Source: Fodinicurvata sp. EGI_FJ10296
GTDB taxonomy: Bacteria; Pseudomonadota; Alphaproteobacteria; DSM-16000; Inquilinaceae
DNA: 64,000 nucleotides
Reading direction: 5' to 3'
Assembly (NCBI RefSeq): GCF_040712075.1
Contig: NZ_JBFCVL010000005.1
Location: 310,001-374,000 of the forward strand
A program made the translations under genes and the position numbers. This document shows positions 19,243 to 27,824 of this stretch, in pieces (position 1 is the first letter of the stretch; the number at the start of each line of letters is the position of its first letter). Below the pieces are notes generated by a model. That model had not been told where the DNA came from. It saw only the letters and a program-made list of their open reading frames with translations, and searched no databases.

Positions 19243-19812
19243 ATGACCCATTTGCTTACGAAAAGACTTATCCTGCGCCGGTGGCGCGAGAACGATCGCG
19301 TGCCGTTCGCCCGCATGAATGCCGACGCGGAAGTCATGGCGTGGTTTCCGGCTCCGCTGAGCCGAACCGACAGCGATGCCCTCGCCGACCGGATCGAAGC
19401 CCACTTCGACCATAAGGGATTCGGACTTTGGGCAGTGGAGATTCCTTCCGTCGCATCGTGCGCCGGTTTCATCGGGCTGTCGGTTCCGTCTTTCGACGCA
19501 CCGTTCACGCCTTGCGTAGAGATCGGCTGGCGCCTGGCCCGGCCCTGTTGGGGAAGAGGCTATGCCACGGAAGGGGCACGGCGCGTTCTCGATCATGCCT
19601 TCGGGACACTGGATATGGACGAGATCGTTTCGTTCACCGCAACGGGCAATATTCGCTCGCGGACGGTGATGGAGCGCCTGGGGATGAGCCGGGACCCGTC
19701 GGACGATTTCGGACACCCGGCCCTGCCCCCTGACCACGAACTGGCTGACCATGTGCTCTATCGGCTGGCCCGAAGCAGGTATTCCGCCAATACTGCTGCA
19801 TTATCACCATGA
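19243..19812 (+). CDS. GNAT acetyltransferase, RimJ/RimL-like
   Basis: A 189-residue acetyltransferase of the GNAT 3 type. It begins LLTKRLILRRWRENDR, has EIGWRLARPCWGRGYATEG as the acetyl-CoA-binding motif, and VSFTATGNIRSRTVMERLGM near the end. This subgroup acetylates N-terminal or side-chain amines of proteins or small molecules. It overlaps the next GNAT gene by four bases (ATGA), so both are translated from one message. Confidence 0.87.
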   Translation: MTHLLTKRLILRRWRENDRVPFARMNADAEVMAWFPAPLSRTDSDALADRIEAHFDHKGFGLWAVEIPSVASCAGFIGLSVPSFDAPFTPCVEIGWRLARPCWGRGYATEGARRVLDHAFGTLDMDEIVSFTATGNIRSRTVMERLGMSRDPSDDFGHPALPPDHELADHVLYRLARSRYSANTAALSP

Positions 19813-20237
19813 TGGACATCATCGAGCAGGATCATCTGACCGAAGCCGACGAGGCAAGCCTGCTGGCCCCGCTGGACGCTCACGCCGCCGACCGCGGCGT
19901 CGATTTCAAGCCACACGGGCTGTTCCTGACGCTGCGGGAAAGCGATAGCGACAGCCGCGTGGTCGGCGGGCTGGTCGGCGCGACAAACCTCGGATGGCTT
20001 CACATCAGGATACTGTCCGTGCCGGCCAACCGGCGAAAGCGGGGCCTTGGGCGCGAATTAATGCTTCGCGCCGAAGCCATCGCCAGACAGCGCGGGTGTC
20101 GGGCGGCGTGGGTGGACACCTTTTCGTTCCAGGCACCGGGATTCTACGAGATACTCGGCTATCGCCGCTTTGGCGATCTGCCGGACTATCCGCCCGGCTT
20201 CGATCGCCTGTTCTACTGGAAGCGGCTCATTCCGTAG
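19809..20237 (+). CDS. GNAT acetyltransferase
   Basis: A 142-residue single-domain GNAT protein. The acetyl-CoA pyrophosphate-binding loop is in ANRRKRGLGRELM, and SFQAPGFYEILGYRRFG is the typical C-terminal motif. It overlaps the previous GNAT gene by four bases. Substrate unknown. Confidence 0.85.
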   Translation: MMDIIEQDHLTEADEASLLAPLDAHAADRGVDFKPHGLFLTLRESDSDSRVVGGLVGATNLGWLHIRILSVPANRRKRGLGRELMLRAEAIARQRGCRAAWVDTFSFQAPGFYEILGYRRFGDLPDYPPGFDRLFYWKRLIP

Positions 20238-20260
20238 GAATCAACGGCCCCGGCGTCAGA

Positions 20261-20749
20261 TCAACCTTCGGCCGCGGCCTTGCTCTTGCGTCGGCTGGCC
20301 GTCGGTTTGGCCTTGGGCGGCTCCTCCGATTTGCGACCGAGTCCGATCTGCTTCGCCAGTCGCGAGCGTTCAGCGGCATAATTTGGCGCCGTCATCGGAT
20401 AGTCACTGGGCAGCCCCCAGCGCTGGCGGTATTCCTCAGGCGTCAGGTTGTACGAACGCTTGATGTAGCGCTTCAACATTTTCAGTTTTTTGCCGTCTTC
20501 AAGACAGACGATATGGTCCGGTTGCACCGATTTGCGGATCGGAACCGCAGGCGTCGGTTTTTCTTCTTTTTGGGTCGACTGCCCGGTCGCCAGTTTCTCA
20601 AGGGTTTGGTAAACCGACTGGATAAGGTCCGGAAGATCCGATTGCGCGACATTGTTGTTTGAAATATGCGCCGACACGATCTCTACGGCCTGACGTCGTA
20701 GCCCTTCGGTATCGGGCTTCTCCGCGGAATTAGGGGTATCTTGATTCAT
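20261..20749 (-). CDS. MucR/Ros-family transcriptional regulator lacking zinc ligands
   Basis: A 162-residue member of the MucR/Ros family of alphaproteobacterial global regulators and chromatin-like proteins. The family core is clear (VCLEDGKKLKMLKRYIKRSY, then LTPEEYRQRWGLPSDYPM and a Lys-rich tail). Ros-type zinc fingers use Cys-Cys-His-His; here C82 is kept, but the second Cys is D85 and the two His positions are Y95 and S99 (Y100 next to it). Some MucR relatives fold without zinc, so it may still be functional. The ATG at 20749 has GGAG upstream; a GTG at 20779 would lengthen it. Confidence 0.86.
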   Translation of the reverse strand: MNQDTPNSAEKPDTEGLRRQAVEIVSAHISNNNVAQSDLPDLIQSVYQTLEKLATGQSTQKEEKPTPAVPIRKSVQPDHIVCLEDGKKLKMLKRYIKRSYNLTPEEYRQRWGLPSDYPMTAPNYAAERSRLAKQIGLGRKSEEPPKAKPTASRRKSKAAAEG

Positions 20750-20779
20750 TGTCGTATACTCCGATATCTTTCGGTGCAC

Positions 20780-21210
20780 TGTTCGTTGCGGATAGATGCT
20801 GAATTCAGCTTATATAATCAATCAAGTATCCTGTGAAAGACTTATTTTATCGGAACTCGCACGTTTCGTCCCCGACTAGAAGGGGTAATTGCAGGTAGAA
20901 GATGGCAATATGCGCGTCGCTCGCAGAAAATCCCGGCCCGGCAACAAAATCGGTCCCGCTGTTACCTCGGATTTCAAGGGGCTTTTCGGGAAAATGTCGG
21001 CACTTGCACCTCGACGCCGATGAACAGGATTATCCCGCGCTATAGCCGTTCAGACACAGTTGGTTGACCTGAATATCTATCCTGCCATCCAGAATCTCAG
21101 CGAAGCATTGCCAGGATGCCCGCACAGCCATCATTTTGTTCGAGCGCGTTTTTCTCGCGTTGAGCACTCACCCGGACCCATTCCCGGTATGGTGAGGGAC
21201 AAAATTTTTT
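20780..21210. other. AT-rich intergenic region upstream of the MucR gene
   Basis: Together with the terminator that follows, this is part of a 630-base stretch without a convincing protein gene. It is markedly richer in A/T near 20800-20880, which probably contains the MucR promoter and MucR-type AT-rich binding sites. The rightmost part leads into a terminator on the plus strand that has no annotated plus-strand gene upstream, so a small RNA is possible. Confidence 0.5.
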
Positions 21211-21241
21211 CGCTTCGTCAATGATGTCCGAAGCGTTTTTT
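21211..21241 (+). terminator. Rho-independent terminator without an upstream gene
   Basis: CGCTTCG (21211-21217), an 11-base loop, CGAAGCG (21229-21235) and a run of six T. Nothing annotated reads into it from the left on this strand, so it may end a small RNA or act as an attenuator in the leader of the UPF0149 gene starting at 21377. Confidence 0.75.
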
Positions 21242-21376
21242 CTCGCACTTGGCAGAAGTTTGCCCGCCGGCATCGATCAGGCCTTGACCCAGACACCGGT
21301 TCGCGGTCACGACCCCCTTCACGCCGCGCCCGATGGGTGCCATCCTTTACGCTCAAGCTGCAATCAGGAGGCCACG

Positions 21377-21982
21377 ATGAGCAGTTCATCGTCAGACGAC
21401 CCCGCCGGACCGAACGCCGGCCAGGCCAGCGAAACGGAACTCGAAGATCTGGCCGATTTCTTGATGTCGGACCGGGCACCCCCCGATTGCATGGGGCTGT
21501 CCGACCTGGATGGATTTCTGACCGCACTTGTCATCGGGCCCAGCCCGGTGGAACCGCAAGCGTGGCTGCCGATCGTCTGGGGCGACGAAGAACCATCCTT
21601 TGCCGATCGGGCCGAGGCTGAGAAAATGATCCGTGTCATCATGCAGCGGTTCGAAGAAATCGCCACGATGCTGCGGGAGAGTCCCGAGGATCACAGCCCG
21701 ATCCTGATCGAGGATTCCGACGGCGAGATCCTTTACGAGCATTGGGCCGGCGGCTTCCTCGCTGCTGTATCATTGCAGCCGGACGCATGGGCGCCCTTGT
21801 TCGAAGACGAAGAAGCCATCTCGCTCATGCTGCCGCTGATCGTTGCCGGCGGTGAAGAAGGCGCTGAAAGTATCGGCCTTGCGCCGGAAGCCGAAGAAAC
21901 CCTGAAACGCGAAATGCCGGAATATCTTCCGTTGGCGATCCTCGGCATCCAGGGCTTCTGGGACAAGATCAGACATCACTGA
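21377..21982 (+). CDS. UPF0149 (YgfB/YecA) family protein
   Basis: A 201-residue acidic helical protein of the UPF0149 family (LADFLMSDRAPPDCM, LDGFLTALVIGP, WLPIVWG, WAGGFLAAVSL). There is no C-terminal SEC-C zinc motif, which distinguishes it from YecA itself. GGAGG lies six bases before the ATG at 21377, which settles the start against an upstream ATG at 21221. Cellular role uncertain. Confidence 0.87.
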   Translation: MSSSSSDDPAGPNAGQASETELEDLADFLMSDRAPPDCMGLSDLDGFLTALVIGPSPVEPQAWLPIVWGDEEPSFADRAEAEKMIRVIMQRFEEIATMLRESPEDHSPILIEDSDGEILYEHWAGGFLAAVSLQPDAWAPLFEDEEAISLMLPLIVAGGEEGAESIGLAPEAEETLKREMPEYLPLAILGIQGFWDKIRHH

Positions 21983-22031
21983 CAACAGTGACAATATCGC
22001 GTCCTGTTTCCAGGCAATCGGGAAGAATGTC

Positions 22032-22652
22032 GTGAACGAAACCAAACCGCCTCGTGTCATCGTCTTCGATGTCGGCCGTGTTCTCGTCGAATGGGATCCG
22101 GATCGTCTGTACGGACAGCTTATTCCCGACGCGGCCGAACGTCAGGCGTTTTTCGATCGCGTCGGCCTTGAGAAAATGAATGTCGATGCCGACCGCTACG
22201 GCAGTCTGGAACGGCATGTCGCAACCCTGGCCGAAAATTATCCGGCCGATGCGCATCTGATATTGCCCTGGTGGCATCAGTGGCACGAGATGTGCTGGGC
22301 CGAAAAACCAGAGACAGCGCGGCTTCTTGAAGCCGTTCGCGCGGCCGGGTTTCCCGTCTGGGCATTGTCGAATTTCGCCATGGATACCTTCGCCATCGCC
22401 CAGACGCGCTTCCCGATCCTGACGACATTCGACGGCATGGTCATCAGCGGTAATGAAAAGACGGTCAAGCCTGAAGCCGAAATCTACGCGATTCTGGAGA
22501 AGAGAACGGGCCTGACCGGAAGCGACCTGTTCTTCATAGACGACAAGGCCGAAAATATCGCGGCCGCCGAGGCACGGGGCTGGCAAGGCCACCTGTTCGA
22601 CGACCCTGCGGAACTCGCGGCCGATCTCAGGCGTCTCGGCATTATCGCGTGA
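22032..22652 (+). CDS. HAD-superfamily hydrolase
   Basis: A 206-residue HAD hydrolase starting at GTG with GGAAG upstream. Motif I is FDVGRVLVEWD; the first Asp of the DxG form is present, and Arg follows where Asn or Thr is usual. Motif II is ALSNF, motif III is KTVKPEAEIY, and motif IV is FIDDKAENIAAA. It resembles the 2-haloacid dehalogenase / phosphoglycolate phosphatase-like subgroup. Substrate unknown. Confidence 0.86.
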   Translation: MNETKPPRVIVFDVGRVLVEWDPDRLYGQLIPDAAERQAFFDRVGLEKMNVDADRYGSLERHVATLAENYPADAHLILPWWHQWHEMCWAEKPETARLLEAVRAAGFPVWALSNFAMDTFAIAQTRFPILTTFDGMVISGNEKTVKPEAEIYAILEKRTGLTGSDLFFIDDKAENIAAAEARGWQGHLFDDPAELAADLRRLGIIA

Positions 22653-22687
22653 GAGTCCGCGAGTCGCGGGATCGTTTCGGGGCGCCG

Positions 22688-24136
22688 CTAAAAGGGGAGT
22701 CGGCGCAGCCACCGCACCAGGCGCCGGGTCCGGTCGCTGAACAATGTCGGAGTGTACCAGACGCCGGCCGCGCGCTTGCCGGCTTCGGACAGTGTCGGGT
22801 ACGGCAGGATCATTCCCGCGACGGCACCGATCTTTAGCCGGCGGCTGATCGCCAACGCCCACAGGCCGATCAGCTCCCCCGCATGGGCGCCAAGGATCGA
22901 AGCGCCGACGATCCGGCCATTTTTCAGCGCGACAATGCGCACGCGGCCTACAGTCGCCTTTTCCGCGATGGCACGGTCGTTTTCGGCGAACGGCCACTCA
23001 ACGACGCGTATCCGGTCACCGTGCGTCTTGCGGGCCGCCGCCTCGGTCAGGCCGGTTTGCGCCAGCTCCGGGTCGGTGTACGTCACCCAGGGCATGTGAG
23101 AATAGTCGACCTTTGCCGGCAGCCGAAAGCAGATATTGCGAATGACGATGCCGGCCTGATAGCCCGCGATATGCGTAAACTGGGGGCCGCCGGCAATATC
23201 GCCTACCGCGAAAACCCTCTTGTTGGACGATCGAAGTCTGGCATCAGTCTTTATGCCACTGCGGTCGTGCGCGACGCCCGCTGCGTCCAGACCAAGACCG
23301 TCGACGCTCGCCTTTCGTCCGGCAGCGACCAGCAGATGCGATCCGTTTAACTCCGACTGCGTGCCGTCGGCCGCCTTGATCGTAAGCGACACGCTCTGCG
23401 GGTTCCCGTCCCTGCCATGCTCGACCCGTGTGATGCCGACATGCTCGCGAATATCGATCCCCTCAGCGGACAGTATAGCCCGCAATTCATCGACGCAGAC
23501 GGCGTCGTCGCGCGGCAGAATGGGACCCATATCGACGACGGTCACCCGGCATCCCAGCCGCCGATGCGCCTGTGCCATCTCAATGCCGATCGGCCCGCCG
23601 CCGATGATCAGCAGATGGTCGGGACGGTCACGAAGATCGAAAACGGATTCGTTGGTCAGAACCTTGTCCGGGTCGAGGCCGGAAATCGGCGGAATGGAAG
23701 CCCTGGACCCGGCTGCGACCACGAAATGCCGCGCCCGCACAACGGTGTCTCCGGCCTCGACCCGATCGGGGCCGACGAACCGTGCCGATGCCCGGATAAC
23801 CTTGACGCCGAACCCCTCGAACCGTTCCTGACTGTCCATCGGGGCAATCGCCGCAATGGTCGCGGCGACATGACCCTTTACGGCACCGAAATCAATGTCG
23901 GGCTCATGCCCTTTGATCCCGGGAATATCTGTCATTCTGTGGGCGGTTGCTCGTTTACCGGCCGCGAGAAGGGCCTTCGACGGCACGCAGCCGGTGTTCA
24001 GGCAGTCGCCGCCCATCTCGCCGCGTTCGATCAGCACGGTAGAAAGCCCGAGTTGAGCGGCCCCGGCCGCCACGGACAAACCCGCCGAACCTGCGCCGAT
24101 GATGCAGAGATCCACGTCGATCAGCGTTTCCGCCAT
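22688..24136 (-). CDS. FAD-dependent pyridine nucleotide-disulfide oxidoreductase (mercuric-reductase-like)
   Basis: A 482-residue flavoprotein. The FAD motif GAGSAGLSVAAGAA is near the N-terminus, the redox-active disulfide is GGDCLNTGCVPSK, the NAD(P) motif is IGGGPIGIEMAQ, and a second FAD motif is FAVGDIAGGPQFTH. The C-terminal dimer domain ends LPYPTLSEA and lacks the His-Glu pair of lipoamide dehydrogenase, placing it nearer the mercuric reductase/SidA-like branch, but it has no HMA domain or terminal Cys pair, so mercury reduction is not supported. A start at 24199 is possible but less likely. Confidence 0.87.
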   Translation of the reverse strand: MAETLIDVDLCIIGAGSAGLSVAAGAAQLGLSTVLIERGEMGGDCLNTGCVPSKALLAAGKRATAHRMTDIPGIKGHEPDIDFGAVKGHVAATIAAIAPMDSQERFEGFGVKVIRASARFVGPDRVEAGDTVVRARHFVVAAGSRASIPPISGLDPDKVLTNESVFDLRDRPDHLLIIGGGPIGIEMAQAHRRLGCRVTVVDMGPILPRDDAVCVDELRAILSAEGIDIREHVGITRVEHGRDGNPQSVSLTIKAADGTQSELNGSHLLVAAGRKASVDGLGLDAAGVAHDRSGIKTDARLRSSNKRVFAVGDIAGGPQFTHIAGYQAGIVIRNICFRLPAKVDYSHMPWVTYTDPELAQTGLTEAAARKTHGDRIRVVEWPFAENDRAIAEKATVGRVRIVALKNGRIVGASILGAHAGELIGLWALAISRRLKIGAVAGMILPYPTLSEAGKRAAGVWYTPTLFSDRTRRLVRWLRRLPF

Positions 24137-24243
24137 ATTGCTTCGTTCCCGTTTCGCTATGATGGGCTGACGGTAGGCCGTCGATCCGGGATGGTGCAAT
24201 CAGTGGAAACCGGTAACGCCGAGATGCGTGAATCCGGCCGCTG

Positions 24244-25356
24244 TCACGATCGCCTGGCGGCGCGCTTTTCGCGGTCGAGCAGCGAGAGCTTGCGCTCTAC
24301 TCCCCAACGATACCCGGCAGGATCGCCGGTTCCGCGAATAACCCGATGGCACGGTATGACAACGGCCAGGCCGTTGGCGGCACAAGCGCCAGCCACGGCG
24401 CGCGCGGCGCCGGGGCGACCGACAGCTTCCGCCAGTTCGGCATAGCTGACTGTCCGGCCGGGGGCGACGGCCCGAAGCACCGACCATACCTTTTGCTGAA
24501 AGGCAGTACCGCGAATGTCGAGCGGCAAATCGGCGGCACGGGTGGCCGTTCGCGAACAGGGGTTATCGATCAGATCCACAACCGCCGCTACGAGCGCATG
24601 GTCCTGGGGTTCTGCCGCCGACACCGCAGCCTGGGGAAAGCGGCGGCGAACGGCGCCGGCAGCAGCGCTCGCATCGACGAATTCGATCAGACACGCACCA
24701 CGATCGGTCAGTGCGACGACGATCGAACCCAGGCTGGTTTCCGCGGACGTCCACCGGATTGCCTCACCGGCGCCGCCACGACGGTAGTTTGACGCGGCCA
24801 TTCCGAGCGACGCATTACCGTGACGGTTGCCCGCGCTTAACGACCCGAAGCCGGCATCGAACACGGCGTCAGTGACGCTCGATTGCGACTCCAGCGATCG
24901 TCGAAAACGGCAACGCCGGGTGGCGATGGCATAGCGTTTCGGGCTCAGGCCGGTAATGGCGGCAAACACGCGCTGGAAATGCGATGGGCTCATTTCGGCC
25001 TCTGCGGCGAGTTCGGTCAGTGTCGGTTCGGATTCGGCCGTCTCGATCCGGCGACAGGCCCGCTCGACAACAGCAGCGCGCTGCTCGGAGGGGCTGGACC
25101 CAGCCGCATCGCATCGGCGACACGACCTGAAGCCAGCAGCCATGGCGGCGGCGGCGTTATCGAAGAACGTGACATTCTCGCGCCTCGGTCGTCGTGCCGG
25201 GCAGCCCGGCCGACAGAAGATGCCCGTCGTCCGCACGGCAAAAACGAAAGTACCGTCGGCTGAATGGTCGCGGGCGACAACCTGCGCCCATCGCCGATTG
25301 TCCTGCATATCCCTGGTATTGCTGTCGATCCCGTCAATCATGACTTCTCTGACCAT
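24244..25356 (-). CDS. ada: Ada: methylphosphotriester acceptor, transcription activator and O6-methylguanine-DNA methyltransferase
   Basis: A bifunctional alkylation-response protein of about 370 residues. The N-terminal Ada zinc domain has GIFCRPGCPARRP and FRSCRRCD for its four cysteines, followed by an AraC-like helix-turn-helix (LAAEAEMSPSHFQRVFAAITG). The C-terminal transferase domain has the acceptor cysteine in VIPCHRVI. GGAG lies upstream of the ATG at 25356. All three functions look intact. Confidence 0.93.
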   Translation of the reverse strand: MVREVMIDGIDSNTRDMQDNRRWAQVVARDHSADGTFVFAVRTTGIFCRPGCPARRPRRENVTFFDNAAAAMAAGFRSCRRCDAAGSSPSEQRAAVVERACRRIETAESEPTLTELAAEAEMSPSHFQRVFAAITGLSPKRYAIATRRCRFRRSLESQSSVTDAVFDAGFGSLSAGNRHGNASLGMAASNYRRGGAGEAIRWTSAETSLGSIVVALTDRGACLIEFVDASAAAGAVRRRFPQAAVSAAEPQDHALVAAVVDLIDNPCSRTATRAADLPLDIRGTAFQQKVWSVLRAVAPGRTVSYAELAEAVGRPGAARAVAGACAANGLAVVIPCHRVIRGTGDPAGYRWGVERKLSLLDREKRAARRS

Positions 25357-25545
25357 GGCAAACGATCTCCATACGGCGGCAATGCGCAGAAGCACGCAAG
25401 AATGCGAGGATAAGCGACGCCATCAGAGTGCCGCTACGCCATTCTTGCGTTCAAATTCGGGAATCCTCGCATTGGCAGGCGCATTACGCGGTTGAACCGG
25501 TGCAGCGTCCGTGTTGGGGTGCAGGTCTTGCAAGGAGGAACAGTC

Positions 25546-25833
25546 ATGACGGATCAGGACAACGGCCCACCGGCGGGGGCATCTGGAACGGGCGGCGACG
25601 CGGAGGCTTCGGATCAGGAGCAGCGCCGGCTTGCACTTCAATGCCTGGTCAAGGGTTGGGAGGATGCGTTGAACAAGGGCGTGGACCCCCAGACGGTCGC
25701 GATCACCGCTCTGTCGACCGGCCTGACGGGACTGGTCGATACGCTCGGTCAGGAAGGCGCGCGCATGGTCGCCGAGAAACTGCCCGAACAGATCGCGGCC
25801 GGCTACTTTTCGCCAAAAGAATCCCAGCATTGA
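25546..25833 (+). CDS. small conserved hypothetical protein
   Basis: A 95-residue soluble protein with a strong AGGAGG site before the ATG. Residues 1-25 look disordered; the rest forms helices (ALQCLVKGWEDALNKGVDPQTVAITALSTGL). No motif recognised. It is followed by a convergent terminator. Confidence 0.65.
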   Translation: MTDQDNGPPAGASGTGGDAEASDQEQRRLALQCLVKGWEDALNKGVDPQTVAITALSTGLTGLVDTLGQEGARMVAEKLPEQIAAGYFSPKESQH

Positions 25834-25868
25834 CGCCCGCACGACAAAATCGGGCATGAAACGGGCAC

Positions 25869-25904
25869 AAAAAATGGGCCGGGACCCGAAAGTCCCGACC
25901 CATA
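25869..25904 (-). terminator. Rho-independent terminator for the gene at 25928-26398
   Basis: On the minus strand, GGGTCGGGAC pairs with GTCCCGGCCC across a six-base loop and is followed by ATTTTTT. It is placed 17-50 bases past the stop of the hypothetical gene read in this direction. Confidence 0.85.
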
Positions 25905-25927
25905 AACCCGGCGGTGGGCGTGGGGCG

Positions 25928-26398
25928 CTAGTGGAAAATCCCCGCCGGGGTCTCGTTGCGTGAAGTACGCAATTCCGCGGTCAGATCATCAAGATCGACC
26001 ATCATCCGGGCGTCGCGGTGAACCGCATCGATCCCGAACCTGATTTTATCGAAGCCCGTATCAGCAAGTGCGGCATGCAAAGTCGTGCGGACGCGCGATT
26101 CCAGAACATGATCGCCGCCACCCGTCCTCACGAACAATATCCATACCGAAGACTGCCCGTGACCCGCCCTCACCGTTTCGACCTGGGCTTCACTGTCGAA
26201 CTGAGCACGAACCAACGAGGCAACACGTTCTACTGGAAATCCTTCGACACGAACATCGAATAAGCTGCATCGATGACTTGTACCCCGAATCAGCGAAACG
26301 GTATGCCGGAAGGCCTGCTCCTGCTGCAAGGACGCCGGCATGGAAGAGTTCCACAAGTCCGAACTGTCAGCCTCGACACCTTTGACCGTAACGCCCAT
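25928..26398 (-). CDS. hypothetical protein
   Basis: A 156-residue soluble protein with no signal peptide. It has a mixed alpha/beta look, with hydrophobic strands (SVWILFVRT, KIRFGIDAVHR) and an acidic C-terminal helix (DLDDLTAELR). I do not recognise it. A good terminator follows it, supporting expression as a single gene. Confidence 0.6.
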   Translation of the reverse strand: MGVTVKGVEADSSDLWNSSMPASLQQEQAFRHTVSLIRGTSHRCSLFDVRVEGFPVERVASLVRAQFDSEAQVETVRAGHGQSSVWILFVRTGGGDHVLESRVRTTLHAALADTGFDKIRFGIDAVHRDARMMVDLDDLTAELRTSRNETPAGIFH

Positions 26399-26566
26399 GA
26401 TCCGAAGCTCCCTTGCGTAGGATGCGGCCAGTGCCGTTTTGCGACACCGAGAACCGACCTGGATACGCTTGGAAAGATAGGGAACTCAGGGGGTCAAGTG
26501 GTGTGTCAAAGGTGTGACATGGACTTGTGACCGAACCTATTGATTGTGGTCATACTGAAAGCGCGA

Positions 26567-27007
26567 TCACGACATGGGGGCGCCGCCGTTTTCCGGCTCC
26601 TGCTCTTCGACCTCTGCCTCGCGGCGCAAATGGACGAGGATCGAATCCGGATATTCATTGATCGCGCCCGACGCCGCATCAACACCAAGACCGATGATAC
26701 CGCCGAAGACAGCGTTGCCGATTGTCATTGTCTGAAATTCGCTCGGAAGCGTGCCAGCGCCGTCTTCGAAGCCATCGCGTGAGCAGAACACGTTGATGTT
26801 CTGTCGACCCTTGCTGACAGTCACGCTCCCCGGCGTCGGATTGACCACGCCGAGGGTCTCGCCATCCCGATCCAGCCGGCATTCCGCGCCCGTCGGGTCG
26901 GTATTGACGGCCACGGACTGCTCTGTCCCTTCCACGATCGTCGAACAGGCAGTGCTCACCGCTGCAACGGCGCACAAAGAGCTGATCTGCAAGTGCTTCA
27001 TTCTCAT
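26567..27007 (-). CDS. putative lipoprotein with a PEGA-like domain
   Basis: About 146 residues. The N-terminus is a lipoprotein signal peptide with the lipobox ending VSTAC. The mature part (EGTEQSVAVNTDPTGAECRLDR, then GSVTVSKGRQNINVFCSRDG) resembles small PEGA-like beta-sandwich surface proteins. A Gly/Ala-rich hydrophobic segment (IGNAVFGGIIGLGVDAASG) near the end resembles the glycine-zipper-like segment seen in related lipoproteins. Probably outer- or inner-membrane anchored. Confidence 0.72.
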   Translation of the reverse strand: MRMKHLQISSLCAVAAVSTACSTIVEGTEQSVAVNTDPTGAECRLDRDGETLGVVNPTPGSVTVSKGRQNINVFCSRDGFEDGAGTLPSEFQTMTIGNAVFGGIIGLGVDAASGAINEYPDSILVHLRREAEVEEQEPENGGAPMS

Positions 27008-27365
27008 CAATCGTTCCTGCTGTTTACTGGTGCCACTGCCGGGTGCAGCCGATCCGGCGGTTTTTATAGCGCCCGCGAACAGCCAGTTTATTCATGATCG
27101 CAAAATGGCGCTCAACGGCATTCCATATGGAGCGCGCGACAATGCACAATTACACCCGATCTGGCCATCAATAAACAAATCGCAGAAATTTTTCAACATT
27201 ACTCCTCATAAAACCGATTATTACTATTGTATGCTATAGTAAATGTTTTGAAACCTAATAGCTTCCCCGAAATTGTTGAGTAGCTGGTGCCATCGTGACT
27301 CCAGACGCGCTGTCGAAGCCTGTTCGGAGATCTCCGATGCAGACGCCAGCTACCCGACGGGAACG

Positions 27366-27752
27366 TCAGATCGCATCCATGGCCTTTGCCAGCAGATCCC
27401 GAACCTTTGCAGCGATCGACTTAAGCTCGGCGCTATCGATCGCCTGCATCGATGCGACCGGATCAACGGCGCTGACCTCCACGCCGCCCTCGACCTCACG
27501 CAGAATGACGTTGCAGGGTAGCATTGCGCCCACCCGCGGCTCGATGCCGATGGCCTCATACGCCATCCCGGGGTTGCAAGCGCCGAGAATGCGGTACGCC
27601 GGCATCTCGATATCCAGCTTCTTTTTCATCGTCGCCTTGACGTCAATTTCGGTCAGCACGCCGAAACCCTGAGCAGCAAGCGCGTCGCGCGTGCGACTCT
27701 CGACTGCGTCGATACCAGCGTCCGGAATTATTCGAGTAATTGTATATGTCAT
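27366..27752 (-). CDS. DUF302 family protein
   Basis: A 128-residue protein with the DUF302 layout: TRDALAAQGFGVLTEID near the start, then the conserved YRILGACNPGMA and LPCNVILREVEGG. These small alpha/beta proteins often sit near metal- or redox-stress genes; the activity is not known. It is transcribed in the same direction as rsgA but separated by about 70 bases. Confidence 0.88.
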   Translation of the reverse strand: MTYTITRIIPDAGIDAVESRTRDALAAQGFGVLTEIDVKATMKKKLDIEMPAYRILGACNPGMAYEAIGIEPRVGAMLPCNVILREVEGGVEVSAVDPVASMQAIDSAELKSIAAKVRDLLAKAMDAI

Positions 27753-27824
27753 TGCCGCCTTCTCCCTTCATTTCCGTCAAACGGAATGTTTCCAGTATTT
27801 AGCCCTTCAATTCCGCTAATCCCG

